Origin: Anaeromyces robustus
Lineage: Eukaryota; Neocallimastigomycota; Neocallimastigomycetes; Neocallimastigales; Neocallimastigaceae
DNA length: 40,000 bases
Direction: 5' to 3'
NCBI GenBank assembly: GCA_002104895.1
Contig: MCFG01000196.1
Coordinates: 60,001 to 100,000, forward strand
The notes under the pieces were generated by a model, which did not search any database, was not told where the DNA came from, and worked only from the letters and a program-made list of their open reading frames with translations. Of this stretch, positions 1 through 13,342 are shown piece by piece (positions within the stretch are counted from its first letter, which is position 1; every line of letters begins with the position of its first letter). Position numbers and translations under genes: made by a program.

Positions 1-672
1 TAATTAAAACAGATTTCCATTGAATATTTAATTTCAATTGAAATCTATTTCAATAATATTTATACAAATAAAATGAATGATTCAATGAAGAACAGATAAT
101 AAAATAATACTAAACATTACAGTTATTTTAAAATTATATAATATATATAATTTATATTAAATCAAAACATACAAATTGTTTTTTTTGAAATGGAATTAAA
201 AGATTAACAAACATACTTAAAAAAACAAGTTATAATAAATCAATATATACGTTTATTTAAAACAAAAAGATTCAATATTTTTTATTTATTAATTTTTAGG
301 AAATGAATTGAAAAATAAAAATTAATAAATATAAAAGATAATTAAATATTAAATAAAAATATAAAATATTATTTATTAAACAATAAAGAATATGTCATTA
401 TTTTATGTTGCCGTTGTTTATATAATAATAATATATATATAATATATATTCATTTAATAGTAGATAGTATCAATTATATAATAAAAATTGAAATATTGGA
501 TTTTTTATTGTTACTATAATTAAATAATAAGATATATTAATTTAAAAATAAATTTATATTTTAATTTATTATAAGAAAAAAATAAAAATCTATAAAAAAT
601 ATTAAAGTATATAATTAACATTATTGACAATTTTTAATCCTTAATTCAATGTTATAGAATAATAGAAACATA
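1..672. other. AT-only upstream spacer
   Basis: No gene is visible on either strand. The stretch is almost pure A/T with short homopolymers and TA runs. It presumably holds the promoter and 5' UTR of the plus-strand gene starting at 673, but no element can be singled out because TATA-like strings occur everywhere. Confidence 0.6.
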
Positions 673-2333
673 ATGGCAAAATTCCACTTAACTTCTGTTC
701 TTCTTATTGTCAAGGCTATTTCAGTCTTTGCTGCTAGCAAAGAAGGTTCAGTTAGAATTTTCCCGAATGTTGAACAAAATATTAGATCAATTAGTTTCCC
801 AGAATTAGATGGTATAGTTTCACACATGGTTGGTGTTGAAAGTGAAGATGCCAGTTATGCTGCAGTTAACGACAAAGCTATCGTTAACGCTGCTTCTGAT
901 ATCTTTAACAAACCAAAGGCTAACCTTTTAATTTCTGTTGATGGTGTTGATTCAGGTATGAATATATTAATTAAATATATTAATATATTTTTTTTTTAAA
1001 AAAAATAAATAAAAGATTATTAAAAAATTAACATATAAATCTTACAAAAAAAAAAATAAAAGATGTTTTAAGTGACAAGGTCGCCTACAGTATTCCATCT
1101 TCAGATGCTGTTAACGCTGAAGGTATGGCTGCTTTTGAACTCGAAGTTGCTTACAAACTTGCTGAAGCAGAAAGTTCAGATTCAATGGTTGTTCTTCTTT
1201 CAAATGAAGAAAATGAATGCAAAGAAGGTCAATACAAGACTAACGTTGTTCGTGTTGTTATGAAGGAAGATGTAAGTAAAATTTCTATTATATAATTAAA
1301 TTATTGAAGGGAAAAAATTATTAATATTTTTATTGTTATAAACAATTTAAATTAATAAATAAATAAATAAATAAATAAATAAATGAATAAATAAATAAAT
1401 ATATAAATAAATAATTAATTAATAAATAAATTAATAAATATATATATATATATTTAATTTATATTTAATGTATATGAATATATAGGATGTTTCTTTAACT
1501 GGTCATCCATACAACAAGGTTCGTAAGGCTGTTGCTAGTATGAATGAAGATATTGCTGCAAGATTTAATGATTTATTCAAAACTACTGTTTTCGATGAAA
1601 AGAAAAAAGCTGATAACCTTTTTATGAAAGAAATGGTTTACATTCACGACATTTTAAGTACTATTAAGGAAAAAGCTAATGATTTAGTTAAGGATGAAAA
1701 CAAAGACTTCTTTGGTATTGTTTCTGACAGTGCTAAGAAAATTTACGAAAATTACGGTGTTGATTCTGAACAATACAAGGAAGCTCAAGCTATTGTCAAA
1801 AAGACTGTTGATAATATTGTTAAGGAATTCCAAGAAATGTATGAAAATGGTGTTGCTGAAGTTATTACTACCCCAGCTAGTATTAAGGCTAAACGTAATT
1901 TCAGAGCTGTTAAGAGAGAAGAAGCCGCTGCTCAATGTAAAAGAGTTAATGGTTACTCTCGTTTCGCTACTGCTGAAGAATGTAATAAAGCAACTAACAA
2001 CTGTAATAACAGAGGTTCATGTGTTGCTGAAAATGTAAGAGAACCAGGTTGTTTCTCATGTAAATGTAATGCTGATAATGGAATTAAATATGGTGGTAAC
2101 AGCTGTGAAGCTGAAGTAAGTAAAAAAATTATAATTATTATTTATAATTAAATAATTTTATTAATAAACTGTTATTATTATTATTAATATAGGATATTTC
2201 AGCTAAATTCAACCTTTTATTCTGGACTGCTGTTATATTAATTGTAACTCTTATTCTTATGGTTGGTATTATGTTCGACATTAAATCTGATATTCCAATT
2301 GTTGGTGCTGTATCTCATCAAAAGACCAACTAA
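673..2333 (+). CDS. Vps3844/DUF3844-type secretory membrane protein
   Basis: Four exons (673-955, 1063-1271, 1486-2115, 2193-2333) give a 420-residue type I membrane protein; all three introns are GT-AG and keep phase. Residues 1-21 are a signal peptide (MAKFHLTSVLLIVKAISVFA). A long lumenal region follows, helical and Lys/Glu-rich around 180-290. A compact block with eight cysteines (C315, C330, C337, C343, C353, C356, C358, C371) has the EGF-like pattern of the fungal Vps3844/DUF3844 C-terminal domain: a NNC..RGSC core, then SCKC and a GG-x2-C end followed directly by DIS. One transmembrane helix lies at about 382-402, with a short cytoplasmic tail. The family is fungal and is linked by name to vacuolar sorting; the biochemical role is not established. 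A signal peptide, Cys-rich lumenal domain and single TM point to the ER/Golgi/vacuole. The family call rests on the Cys block and TM; the N-terminal half is not diagnostic. Confidence 0.78.
1356..1440. repeat. AAAT tetranucleotide tract in intron 2
   Basis: An impure AAAT microsatellite fills the middle of the second intron (1272-1485) of the Vps3844-type gene, interrupted by GAAT, ATAT and AATT variants. It explains why this intron is longer than the gene's other two. Confidence 0.85.
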
Positions 2334-2830
2334 GTTTTTTTTTTTTTTTTTTAAAACTAAAAATGTTTAAATAAAATTAATAATAAATTAAATAATAATA
2401 ATATATAAAAGTTTAAATAAAAAAAAAATAAAATTAATAAATTAAAATAAAATAAAAATAATTATAAAAAATAAAATAAAATAAAAAAAAAATAAGCAAA
2501 AGAAAAAAGAAAAACAATAATAAAAGAATATTTCCATAAATTTAATTAATAATAATCATAGAATTTAAAATAATAAAAAAAAAAAAAAAAAACTTTTTTT
2601 TTTTTATTGTTATTTTATTTAAAATAAAAATAAATTACAATAATTTAAATAATAATAATCTAAAAAAAAATTAATAAATAAAAAAAAAAAAAGAAAAATT
2701 TATTTATTTATTGAATAACTTCTTATCTCATTTATTTAATCAATAAAATAAATACAGAATATAAAAAAAATTAATAAAATAAAATAATAAATAAATAAAT
2801 AAACTTTTTTTTTTAATATATTAATCATAA

Positions 2831-2868
<38 letters not shown>

Positions 2869-3264
2869 AAAAACTAAAAAAAAAACTAAAAAAAAAGAAA
2901 GGAAGAGAAAAAAATGAAGACTGCTTTTACACTTCATATATATAATTTTTTTTTTATTTTTTTTTTAAGATTGATATATTTTGTGTGATGAGTATATAAG
3001 TTTGAAAATTATTTTATTACATATATATGTTATTGATATATTTGTTGTTTTTATTTATTTATTATTATTATAATTTTTTATAAATAACTATTAAATATAT
3101 TTTGGTATTTATTATTATATAGTATTTTTTTCTTTTTTTTTTTTTTTTAATTTTATTTTATTTTATTTTATTTTTTTTTTATTTTTATTTTATTTTTATT
3201 GCATTTTATATATAGTTTAGTTAATTTTATTTAATGAACATTTTATTAACATGATTATTATGTC
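2334..3264. other. Convergent 3' spacer, poly-A/T rich
   Basis: This lies between the ends of the plus-strand Vps3844-type gene and the minus-strand GH36 gene. It contains T and A homopolymers, a poly-A run of about 30 at 2832-2861, then an 11-nt period of A-runs closed by CT (about 2862-2900). Several A-run/T-run pairs (e.g. about 2578-2605) could fold as hairpins. No coding potential is seen apart from a 17-codon ATG frame at 2914, which is too short to call. Confidence 0.6.
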
Positions 3265-3329
3265 TTTAAATTTTATTATTATAATTTTTTTTTTTTTAAA
3301 AAAAAAAAATTATAATAATAAAATTTAAA
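3265..3329. repeat. Perfect 65-nt palindrome over the GH36 stop codon
   Basis: Two 32-nt arms (3265-3296 and 3298-3329) are exact reverse complements around one base. Twenty nt of each arm are not homopolymer; the inner 12 nt are T-run against A-run. The GH36 stop codon (3325-3327, minus strand) lies inside the right arm, so the mRNA could form a stem from the stop codon into the 3' UTR. It may help end formation or stability; that is inference. Confidence 0.85.
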
Positions 3330-4165
3330 CTTCAACTGGAAAATGTATTTCAATATTAATATTATCTAATGAATCTTTTACATTATCTAATTTAGTATCA
3401 ACTAAAAGTAAACCACCACCTGCAGCTGGTGCAGCATAATGTTTTTCATATATTACAGAACCTACTGGGGCACGAACACCATCAATATAAACAGACATAA
3501 AATCATTAACATTTTCACGTTGATTACCATCCACTTCTATATCCACAAAGAAACCAACTATACCACGAGCAGATAAATTAGCTTCAAATATTGGTCCAGA
3601 ATCCGTACCATGATTTTCACTTGTAAATCCATGGAAATTAACAGCTAAACAACCATTATATTTATCTACAAGACCAAAACAAGCTGCAGAAACTGAAATA
3701 GTTTGATTAGAATAAATACCTAAAGTTGGAATAGCTTTAATGGTGGAACGACGAATATCTAATGGTACAATCCAAGCTAATTCAAATTCTGCTGGTTTAA
3801 GTAAAGTCCAAATATCTTGTTGAAGGAATTTTAATTTACGTACTACACGATTATTAAACATATAAACTCCATAAACCGTTTGACGTGAATCAATATTTGG
3901 AACATCAGCTAAACGAATATAATCTACTATCACTTGATCTCTACAATTAAACATACCAATAACTGAATAATTTCCATTAGTATTAAATATTTTTAAACTT
4001 TGAGATACCTTTCTTGGATCACAAAATACTGAACGTTCACATGGTAGAGCAGGTGAATCATACATTAAAACTTTTGCATCATCTTTCTCTCCAGTTCCAA
4101 TAAATAATCTATGTAAAACTTTTGGATCATGTTTACCAAGTTCATCACTATTTATATTTTTCAAA

Positions 4166-4215
<50 letters not shown>

Positions 4216-5614
4216 TAATTGAATTTTTTTTTTTTTTAAATTATTATTATTATTATTATTATTATATAAATTTTTAACATTTATATTTTATTTTATTTAT
4301 TTAAATAATAATAATAATAATAATAATATATATATATAGTTAAAATTATTTTTATTAATAAATAAGTTATTATATTTGTAAAAAATTATAAATTATTAAA
4401 AATTATTACTTTTAGTTATAAATTTTTTTATATTTTATTATAAATATTTACCTTATATAAATTGGTCCTCCACTTATAGCTCTTGCAGCAGCATGAAAGT
4501 TACCATATTTATGATAACTTTGGAACACTAATTATTATTTTTATTAATATTATTATGATAATATTAGTTTTTGTTATTGTTATTAAAGTTAAGTTATATA
4601 TATATATATATATAAACTTACTATCCCAATCTGGTCTAATTCCTAAAGTAGAACTCCATAAATTATTTAAACAATTAGTATAAATATGTTTTGTATGTGA
4701 ACTTTCAATATCTGGGAAGAAGTCATCACTATTTCTAAAGACAGCATGTGGTATTTTTCCTACAGATGATAATGAAATAATTAATTCAAATATAATATTT
4801 GGACTATGTGCCATAGAATGAATAGTACGTGCATTAAAGTATGTTGTTCCAGCAATCCAAATTGCTTTCTGATAGCATATATATATGTTATATAAAAATT
4901 TTTTTTATAAATATTATAATTTATTTATAATAAATATTAATATTATTTTATCCTTAATATTATGATTATTTTTATAATTTTTAATCATAAGAAATAAAAT
5001 AAAATAAAGTAAAATAAAAAAAATAAAATTAAATATTTACTTGATATGTTTTCCAACATTTGGTATTGCCATCAATTGGTAATTCATCCATTATTTTATC
5101 AAATGTAGCTTGATTATCCACCTATACATATTAATTATAGTAAAAAAAAATTATTAAAATTTAAGGATTTATGAAAATAATAATTATTAGTAACAATAAT
5201 TAATCATATGGAGTTTATATATATATATATATATTGATTTGTATATTACCTTTACAAAATCAATACCAAGAGATTCAAGATATGAATAGTAATCATTATA
5301 AAATCTTTCAATATCATTTGCTCTTACTAATGTCATATCAATTGATTTAACATTAATTAAATTATACAAAGAAGCTAACTGTGATGAAGGACTTATACCT
5401 TTCCAATAACCTATTATTTATTTAATTACAATTCAATAGAATATATTTAGTAAGAATATAAATAGATTACTCTCATTATTGAATTATTATGAAGGAAAAT
5501 ATTATATATATTTAACTAATTAACTAAATTATTTATATTTATCACTACTACTATTTTATTATATATTATTATATATTATATATTATTATATATTATATAT
5601 TATTATATATTATA

Positions 5615-5648
<34 letters not shown>

Positions 5649-7566
5649 ATATAATTTATACCTTGAAGAGTATGCCATACACCAACATATTTAACATTAT
5701 ATTCCTTTTTAGCAGCATTAACTAAAGAATCTATTCCTTTAGGGAATTTTTCTAAATTTGGTTCAAAACTTTCTAATTTATCATCTTTTGAATATTTTTG
5801 CCATCCATCATCAATTATTAAATATTCAATTGGAATATTTAAGCTTTTAAACTCTTCTAAACCTTGAATAACTTTTGATGCATTAACATTTTTATAACAT
5901 GTATTCCTTTATATATATAATACATAATACATTTATATATATTCAATATATTTTTTTTATATACATATATTATAATCTTATTATTATTCATAGTTATATT
6001 TTTATCATTATAAAATATTTAAAATTATTACCATGTACACCAACCAATTGATTTCCAAAATGGTGTTTCATCATTATTAATATTATTCATAAATTGTGAA
6101 AAGAAATTATTATTTATTGAAAACCTTTTACTAATTTGATCCATTGATTTAGTGATGATATTATGTAAATTTGATTTTCCTATAGAGATATACATTAACT
6201 ATATTAAAAAAAAATAGAAAATAATTTTTTTTTTTTATTTTTTTATTAATTTATTATTATTAACTGATCATCATTATCATTATCAATATTATTATTAAAA
6301 CTATTGATATTAATAAATTATTTATTGTTGAAAGATATACTACTTACAACATGATCATCTTGGTATTCACAACTTTTAAACATTGTACTAATATTGAAAC
6401 TTCCATCATGATAACGAGAAGTTAATGATAGAGTAATCTTATCATTACTTATTGGTATTAAACATACATAATAACCATCTGTTCTTTGGTATAATAAGAA
6501 AATGGCATCTTTATTATTCCATTGAAAGTTTCTACAATCATCTGAAATTGGTTCAAGCCACCAATCATTGGCTTTCGTATATGCGACCCAATTCAACTTT
6601 TAGGTTTATATATTATTATATCATACAAATTTTCAAATTTGAGATAAAAATTAAAAAAATTTGTCAGATTTTTTATTATTAAAAAAATTATATATATAAA
6701 TAATATATATTCAATATACTAATTTTTTTTTTTTCTGTAATGATATAAAATAATGCTGATGACAATGATTATAAATATATATATTTAGTAAAAAAATAAA
6801 AAAAAATATGTATAGTTTTTTTTTGTACCATATCAACTGGATAATATTTTGATACAATAAGTGAATTAATTGGTATTTTCATAAAACCTGAATAAAGAAT
6901 ATTTGGATCAGAAGGTGTAGTTACATCAACTTCAATAGATTCAGTTGGTATTAATACATCATTTAAAATTTTTATATCTTTTTCGTATCTATTGGATGCT
7001 TGTTTTACAATAATTTTTCCATTTTGATTATCTTTTCCAGCCCACCAAATATGCTCTTCATTACTATTTGGAACATTTAATGTTGCTCTTAAAGTGAATT
7101 CATATTCTCCCGGTCTTGCAAAAGTAAAATCACCTTAAAAACAAAAAATTTTTAGAAATTATGATATTTTATATATATAATAAATATATATAAATTTAAA
7201 TATAGATATAAAAATGTAAAAAAAAAAAAAAAATAAATTATAAACATTAATATATTTATTACTTATATAAATATTATTATAATAGTGTTTTCATAATAAT
7301 TTTTTTTATAAAGTACTATTAAATAAAATAATATTATAATAATAGCAATTTATATATAATAAAGAATATTAATATTTATCAAAAATACCTCTAAATCTTC
7401 TAACAACTTTACTATTGTCTGCAGGTAAGCCAAGAATAGGAGGTCTTGGACTTGTATCTTCTCTTAAAGTTACTGTAACACCCCAATAATTAGAATTAGA
7501 ACTATCAAACATAAAATTAGAATAAACTTGAACTTTATCAATTTCTGAAGATAGTTGTGGGGACAT
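3325..7566 (-). CDS. GH36 raffinose synthase / Sip1-like alpha-galactosidase family protein
   Basis: Ten exons on the minus strand, in transcript order 7566-7389, 7133-6829, 6596-6348, 6198-6032, 5906-5662, 5410-5250, 5121-5041, 4868-4622, 4527-4452, 4147-3325, give 843 residues; all introns are GT-AG and in phase. The N-terminal beta-sandwich part (about 1-290) includes WWLEP. The TIM-barrel signatures of the raffinose synthase/seed-imbibition family follow: GWCTW (296-300), an IDDGWQ strand, VKVDNQ (expected nucleophile D437), RPDWDMF (540-546, the RxxxD acid/base motif) and AISGGPIYIS. A beta-rich C-terminal domain ends the protein. Family members move galactose to or from raffinose-type sugars or hydrolyse alpha-galactosides; which applies here cannot be told. 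No signal peptide is seen, so a cytosolic site is inferred. The true start is uncertain: codon-like sequence continues in frame upstream of the first in-frame ATG, to about 7645, without an ATG. Confidence 0.9.
4148..4451. repeat. AAT/ATT foldback repeats in the last GH36 intron
   Basis: This intron has abutting (AAT)n and (ATT)n blocks (about 4163-4216), then another ATT block (about 4237-4266) and an AAT block (about 4304-4330). Adjacent blocks are reverse complements, so the intron RNA could form two stacked hairpins next to the 3' splice site used for the final 823-nt exon. Confidence 0.75.
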
Positions 7567-7651
7567 AATAAGAACAATGAAAAATTCAAAAGGTAAGCCA
7601 ACAGTGGCTTCTCTTGTTGCGTTAAGTGGTGGGTCTTTATTACCATTTTTT
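7567..7651 (-). other. Possible missing N-terminal coding sequence of the GH36 gene
   Basis: Reading the minus strand in the frame of the GH36 first exon, this segment codes a plausible, higher-GC stretch (...REATVGLPFEFFIVLI) that runs straight into the annotated first Met. No in-frame ATG occurs. An ATG at 7644-7646 sits one frame off and would join if one more A lay in the A3 run at 7636-7638. Either a single-base deletion or sequence error hides the real start, or translation begins at 7566. Confidence 0.5.
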
Positions 7652-10472
<2,821 letters not shown>

Positions 10473-11745
10473 ATGGGAACTTCGAGAGAAAGAGGGAGAT
10501 CTATTTCCAAAACAAGTAAAAGTGATATTCGAGAAAGAAGTAGAAGTGAAAGCAGAAATAGAAATATCAAAAGAGAAAGAGACTATAATATTGAAAAAAG
10601 AAGTCATAGTAGAAATAGTAGTAGTATTGAAAGAGGAAGAAAAAGAAGTAGAAGTATAAGTAGAAGTAGAAGTAGAAGTCGAAGTGAATCAAATGAGTAT
10701 AATTCAAACAAAAGTAGAAATAAAAATGAAAATAGAAGTAGAAGTATAAGTAAAGGTAGAAGCAGAAGTAGAAGTAGAAGTATAAGTAAAGGTAGAAGCA
10801 GAAATAGAAGTAGAAGTAGAAGTAAAAGTAGAGGTAGAGGTAGAAGTAGAGGTAGAAGTAGAAGTGGTAGTAAAGATAGAAATAAAAATCATGACAGTCG
10901 TTCATTTTCAAGTTCAAGTTCAAGCTCAAGTAGTAGTAGTAGTCGTAGTCGTAGCCGTAGTCGTAGCCATAGTCGTAGTCATAAATCAAAAAGAAAATCA
11001 AATCATAATCATAAAAAAAGAAAATCATCACATGGTAAACATCATAGTAAAAAAGGAAAACATAAAAAATCAAAACATCATAGACGTAGTTCATCAACTA
11101 GTTCATATTCATCATCTAGTTCTTCAGATTATGATAGTTATTCATCCTCCTCCTCAAGTGATTATCGTAGAAAAAAAAGAAGAAAGGAAAAGAAAAAAAA
11201 AATGAAGAAATTAAATGTATATATCTTTGATAATATAATATATTAAATTTTATATAATTTTGTTTTTTTTAAATTAATTGAAATTATATATAATATTTTA
11301 TTCATTTCATAAATATAATTTACATTGAAATTATATTATATATATACTAATGTAAAATTATATTTATCAATGAATAAAATATTAATAAAATTATATATTT
11401 GTTATATTGAAAATATTAATATATATTATTTTTTAATAATTTTTTATTTGATATGAATAAATTATAATAAATAATAGAAAAAAGAAAAACATGATAAAAA
11501 ACCAAAGAAATTAGAATATGGTGCATATGGTATTATTCATGAATCAGACATGTATACAAAAGAAGCTGAATTTAGATGTTGGTTAATTGAAGTTAAAAAT
11601 ATTTCGGTTGAATCATTACCACCATCTGGTATGAAACAATATTTTGCTGAGTACATGGAAGGTAAACATAAATTTACATAAATGCCTTTATATTTGTTTA
11701 TTAGTTAAAAATTTTTTTATTATTAAATTTTAATTTTAATTTTTG

Positions 11746-11776
<31 letters not shown>

Positions 11777-12231
11777 TATTTATTCTTTTTAAATTAGATT
11801 ATAATACGGCTACACTTCCTCATAGTAAATATAATTATTTTTTTTTTAAATATAATATTAAATTTAATATATATATATCTAAATTTTAGAAATAGTTAAT
11901 ACTTTTTATTAATTTAACAAATTATTAAATATTATTTATAGTTAAATATTATAATTTGGATAAATATGAAATGGAAGAAAGAAAAAAGAATAATCCATGG
12001 GATGATTTCCATGGTGAAAGTTCCTCAATGACTGATATTCTTCAGGATGAAAAAAGACATCGTCAATTAAATAAAAGTAAACGTGCTACAGCCTCAAGTA
12101 TTATGATGACTGAAGACCAATTAAAAGATTTAAAGAAAATTTATGATGAAAGAGTTGCAGCTGATCGTCTAAAGAAAATGGGTTATGAACCAAAATCATC
12201 TATGGGTATCCGTTATGAAATGCAAATTTAG
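10473..12231 (+). CDS. RS-domain nuclear protein, SCI1-like
   Basis: Four exons (10473-11216, 11478-11661, 11798-11824, 11942-12231) give 414 residues. Residues 1-248 are an extreme Arg/Ser domain: RSRSIS/RSRSRS repeats, a serine run, then Lys/His-rich and SSSSD blocks ending in KKRRK-type basic clusters, typical of splicing or nuclear-speckle factors. The remainder is a conserved domain with the order GAYGIIHESDMY, FRCWLIEVKN, YFAEYMEDYNTATLPH and KYYNLDKYE, then an acidic/basic helical tail. That arrangement resembles the plant style cell-cycle inhibitor 1 (SCI1) family and its uncharacterised eukaryotic relatives, many of which also carry RS-like tracts. Exon 3 is a 27-nt microexon coding most of the DYNTATLPH motif, which supports the splicing model. 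Nuclear location is inferred from the RS domain. The family call comes from motif memory, so the function stays open. Confidence 0.75.
11292..11383. repeat. Imperfect inverted repeat in intron 1 of the SCI1-like gene
   Basis: Arms 11292-11326 and 11349-11383 are reverse complements over about 35 nt, with one small internal loop (TC versus G) and one extra T, around a 22-nt loop. It lies inside the 261-nt first intron (11217-11477) and could bring the splice sites closer in the pre-mRNA. Confidence 0.75.
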
Positions 12232-13342
12232 ATTTATAAAAAGAAATATAAAAAGAAATAAAAAAAAATTTTTTTTTTTTTTTATTTTTTAAATATCATT
12301 TTTATCATTATTTTATTATGTTTTTATTTCATAATTATTTATTATACCAATATTTATATATACACTTATACACTTTTTTATAATCATTTATTAATAAAAT
12401 AATAAAATATTACAATTATTGAAAATATTAAATGTTCAATATATAATATAATATAGTTTATTTAAATATATAGTAAATAATAATAATAATAATAATAAAT
12501 ATTATTTGATTTTGATTATTGATTATTTTATATTAATTTAAATTATAAAAATATTAAAAAATAAAAATTCTTTTTCATCATTCATTGAATAAAAAGGTCT
12601 ATTTCATTATTAATATACAAATGATAAATAGAATTATCCTTATATTTTACTAAATATTCGCCCCCCAAAAATGATATATCTTACATTTTATGTATTAAAC
12701 CAAAGATTCCTTTTTTTTTTTTTTTTATTTTTATTTTTAATATAATATGTGTTTATATATGAAATTTTATTTATGTAGTTATATTAATATTTGATTAAGA
12801 ATAATCAAGATATAAGAATATTTTTAGCTATTGAATTATTATATTATTTTTAATAAAACATATTATTATTATTATTATTATTATTATTGTTATTATTTTT
12901 TGAAATTGAGTTAAACTTCTTTTATGATACAAGCAACACAAGAATTACAATAATTGTGTAAAAAAAATAATAAAATACGGATGAATTTTAATATATTTCT
13001 ATTTAGGATTTAATTTCATTTATTTTATTTTTATATAAATTAATTATAAAATGAATATATTGTATAAAATAATAATTAAAATTTACAAAAGGTATAAAGT
13101 AGAAATATAATGGTATAATTCTTTATATATATATATATATAAAGAATAAAATATAAATATATTATTCGATATTATTTATGTGAATTTGAAATTTAATTAA
13201 TTTCCTAATTCTCTTTACTTTATTATTTTTATTTATATAAATTTTCCTTCTTAATCTTTCACTTATCTTATTTTACCCTTTTTTTTCTTAATTCTTATTT
13301 AGTTATGATCACATTAATTTTAACCATTAATTAATAAAATGG
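12232..13342. other. Convergent spacer, no gene seen
   Basis: AT-rich sequence between the ends of the SCI1-like and RFWD3-like genes. It has short AAT/ATT runs (about 12479-12500 and 12862-12892) and a C6 run at 12661, unusual in this background. No open frame with codon-like composition is visible. Confidence 0.6.

Noticed and set aside
2914-2967. Short plus-strand frame starting MKTAFTLHIYN
   Set aside because: Only 17 codons, running into T-runs, with no splice continuation or conservation that I can see. It could be chance in a 3' spacer.
10567-11097. Minus-strand 176-codon frame rich in YFYF
   Set aside because: It is the complement of the Arg/Ser codons of the SCI1-like gene; the plus strand is the true coding strand.
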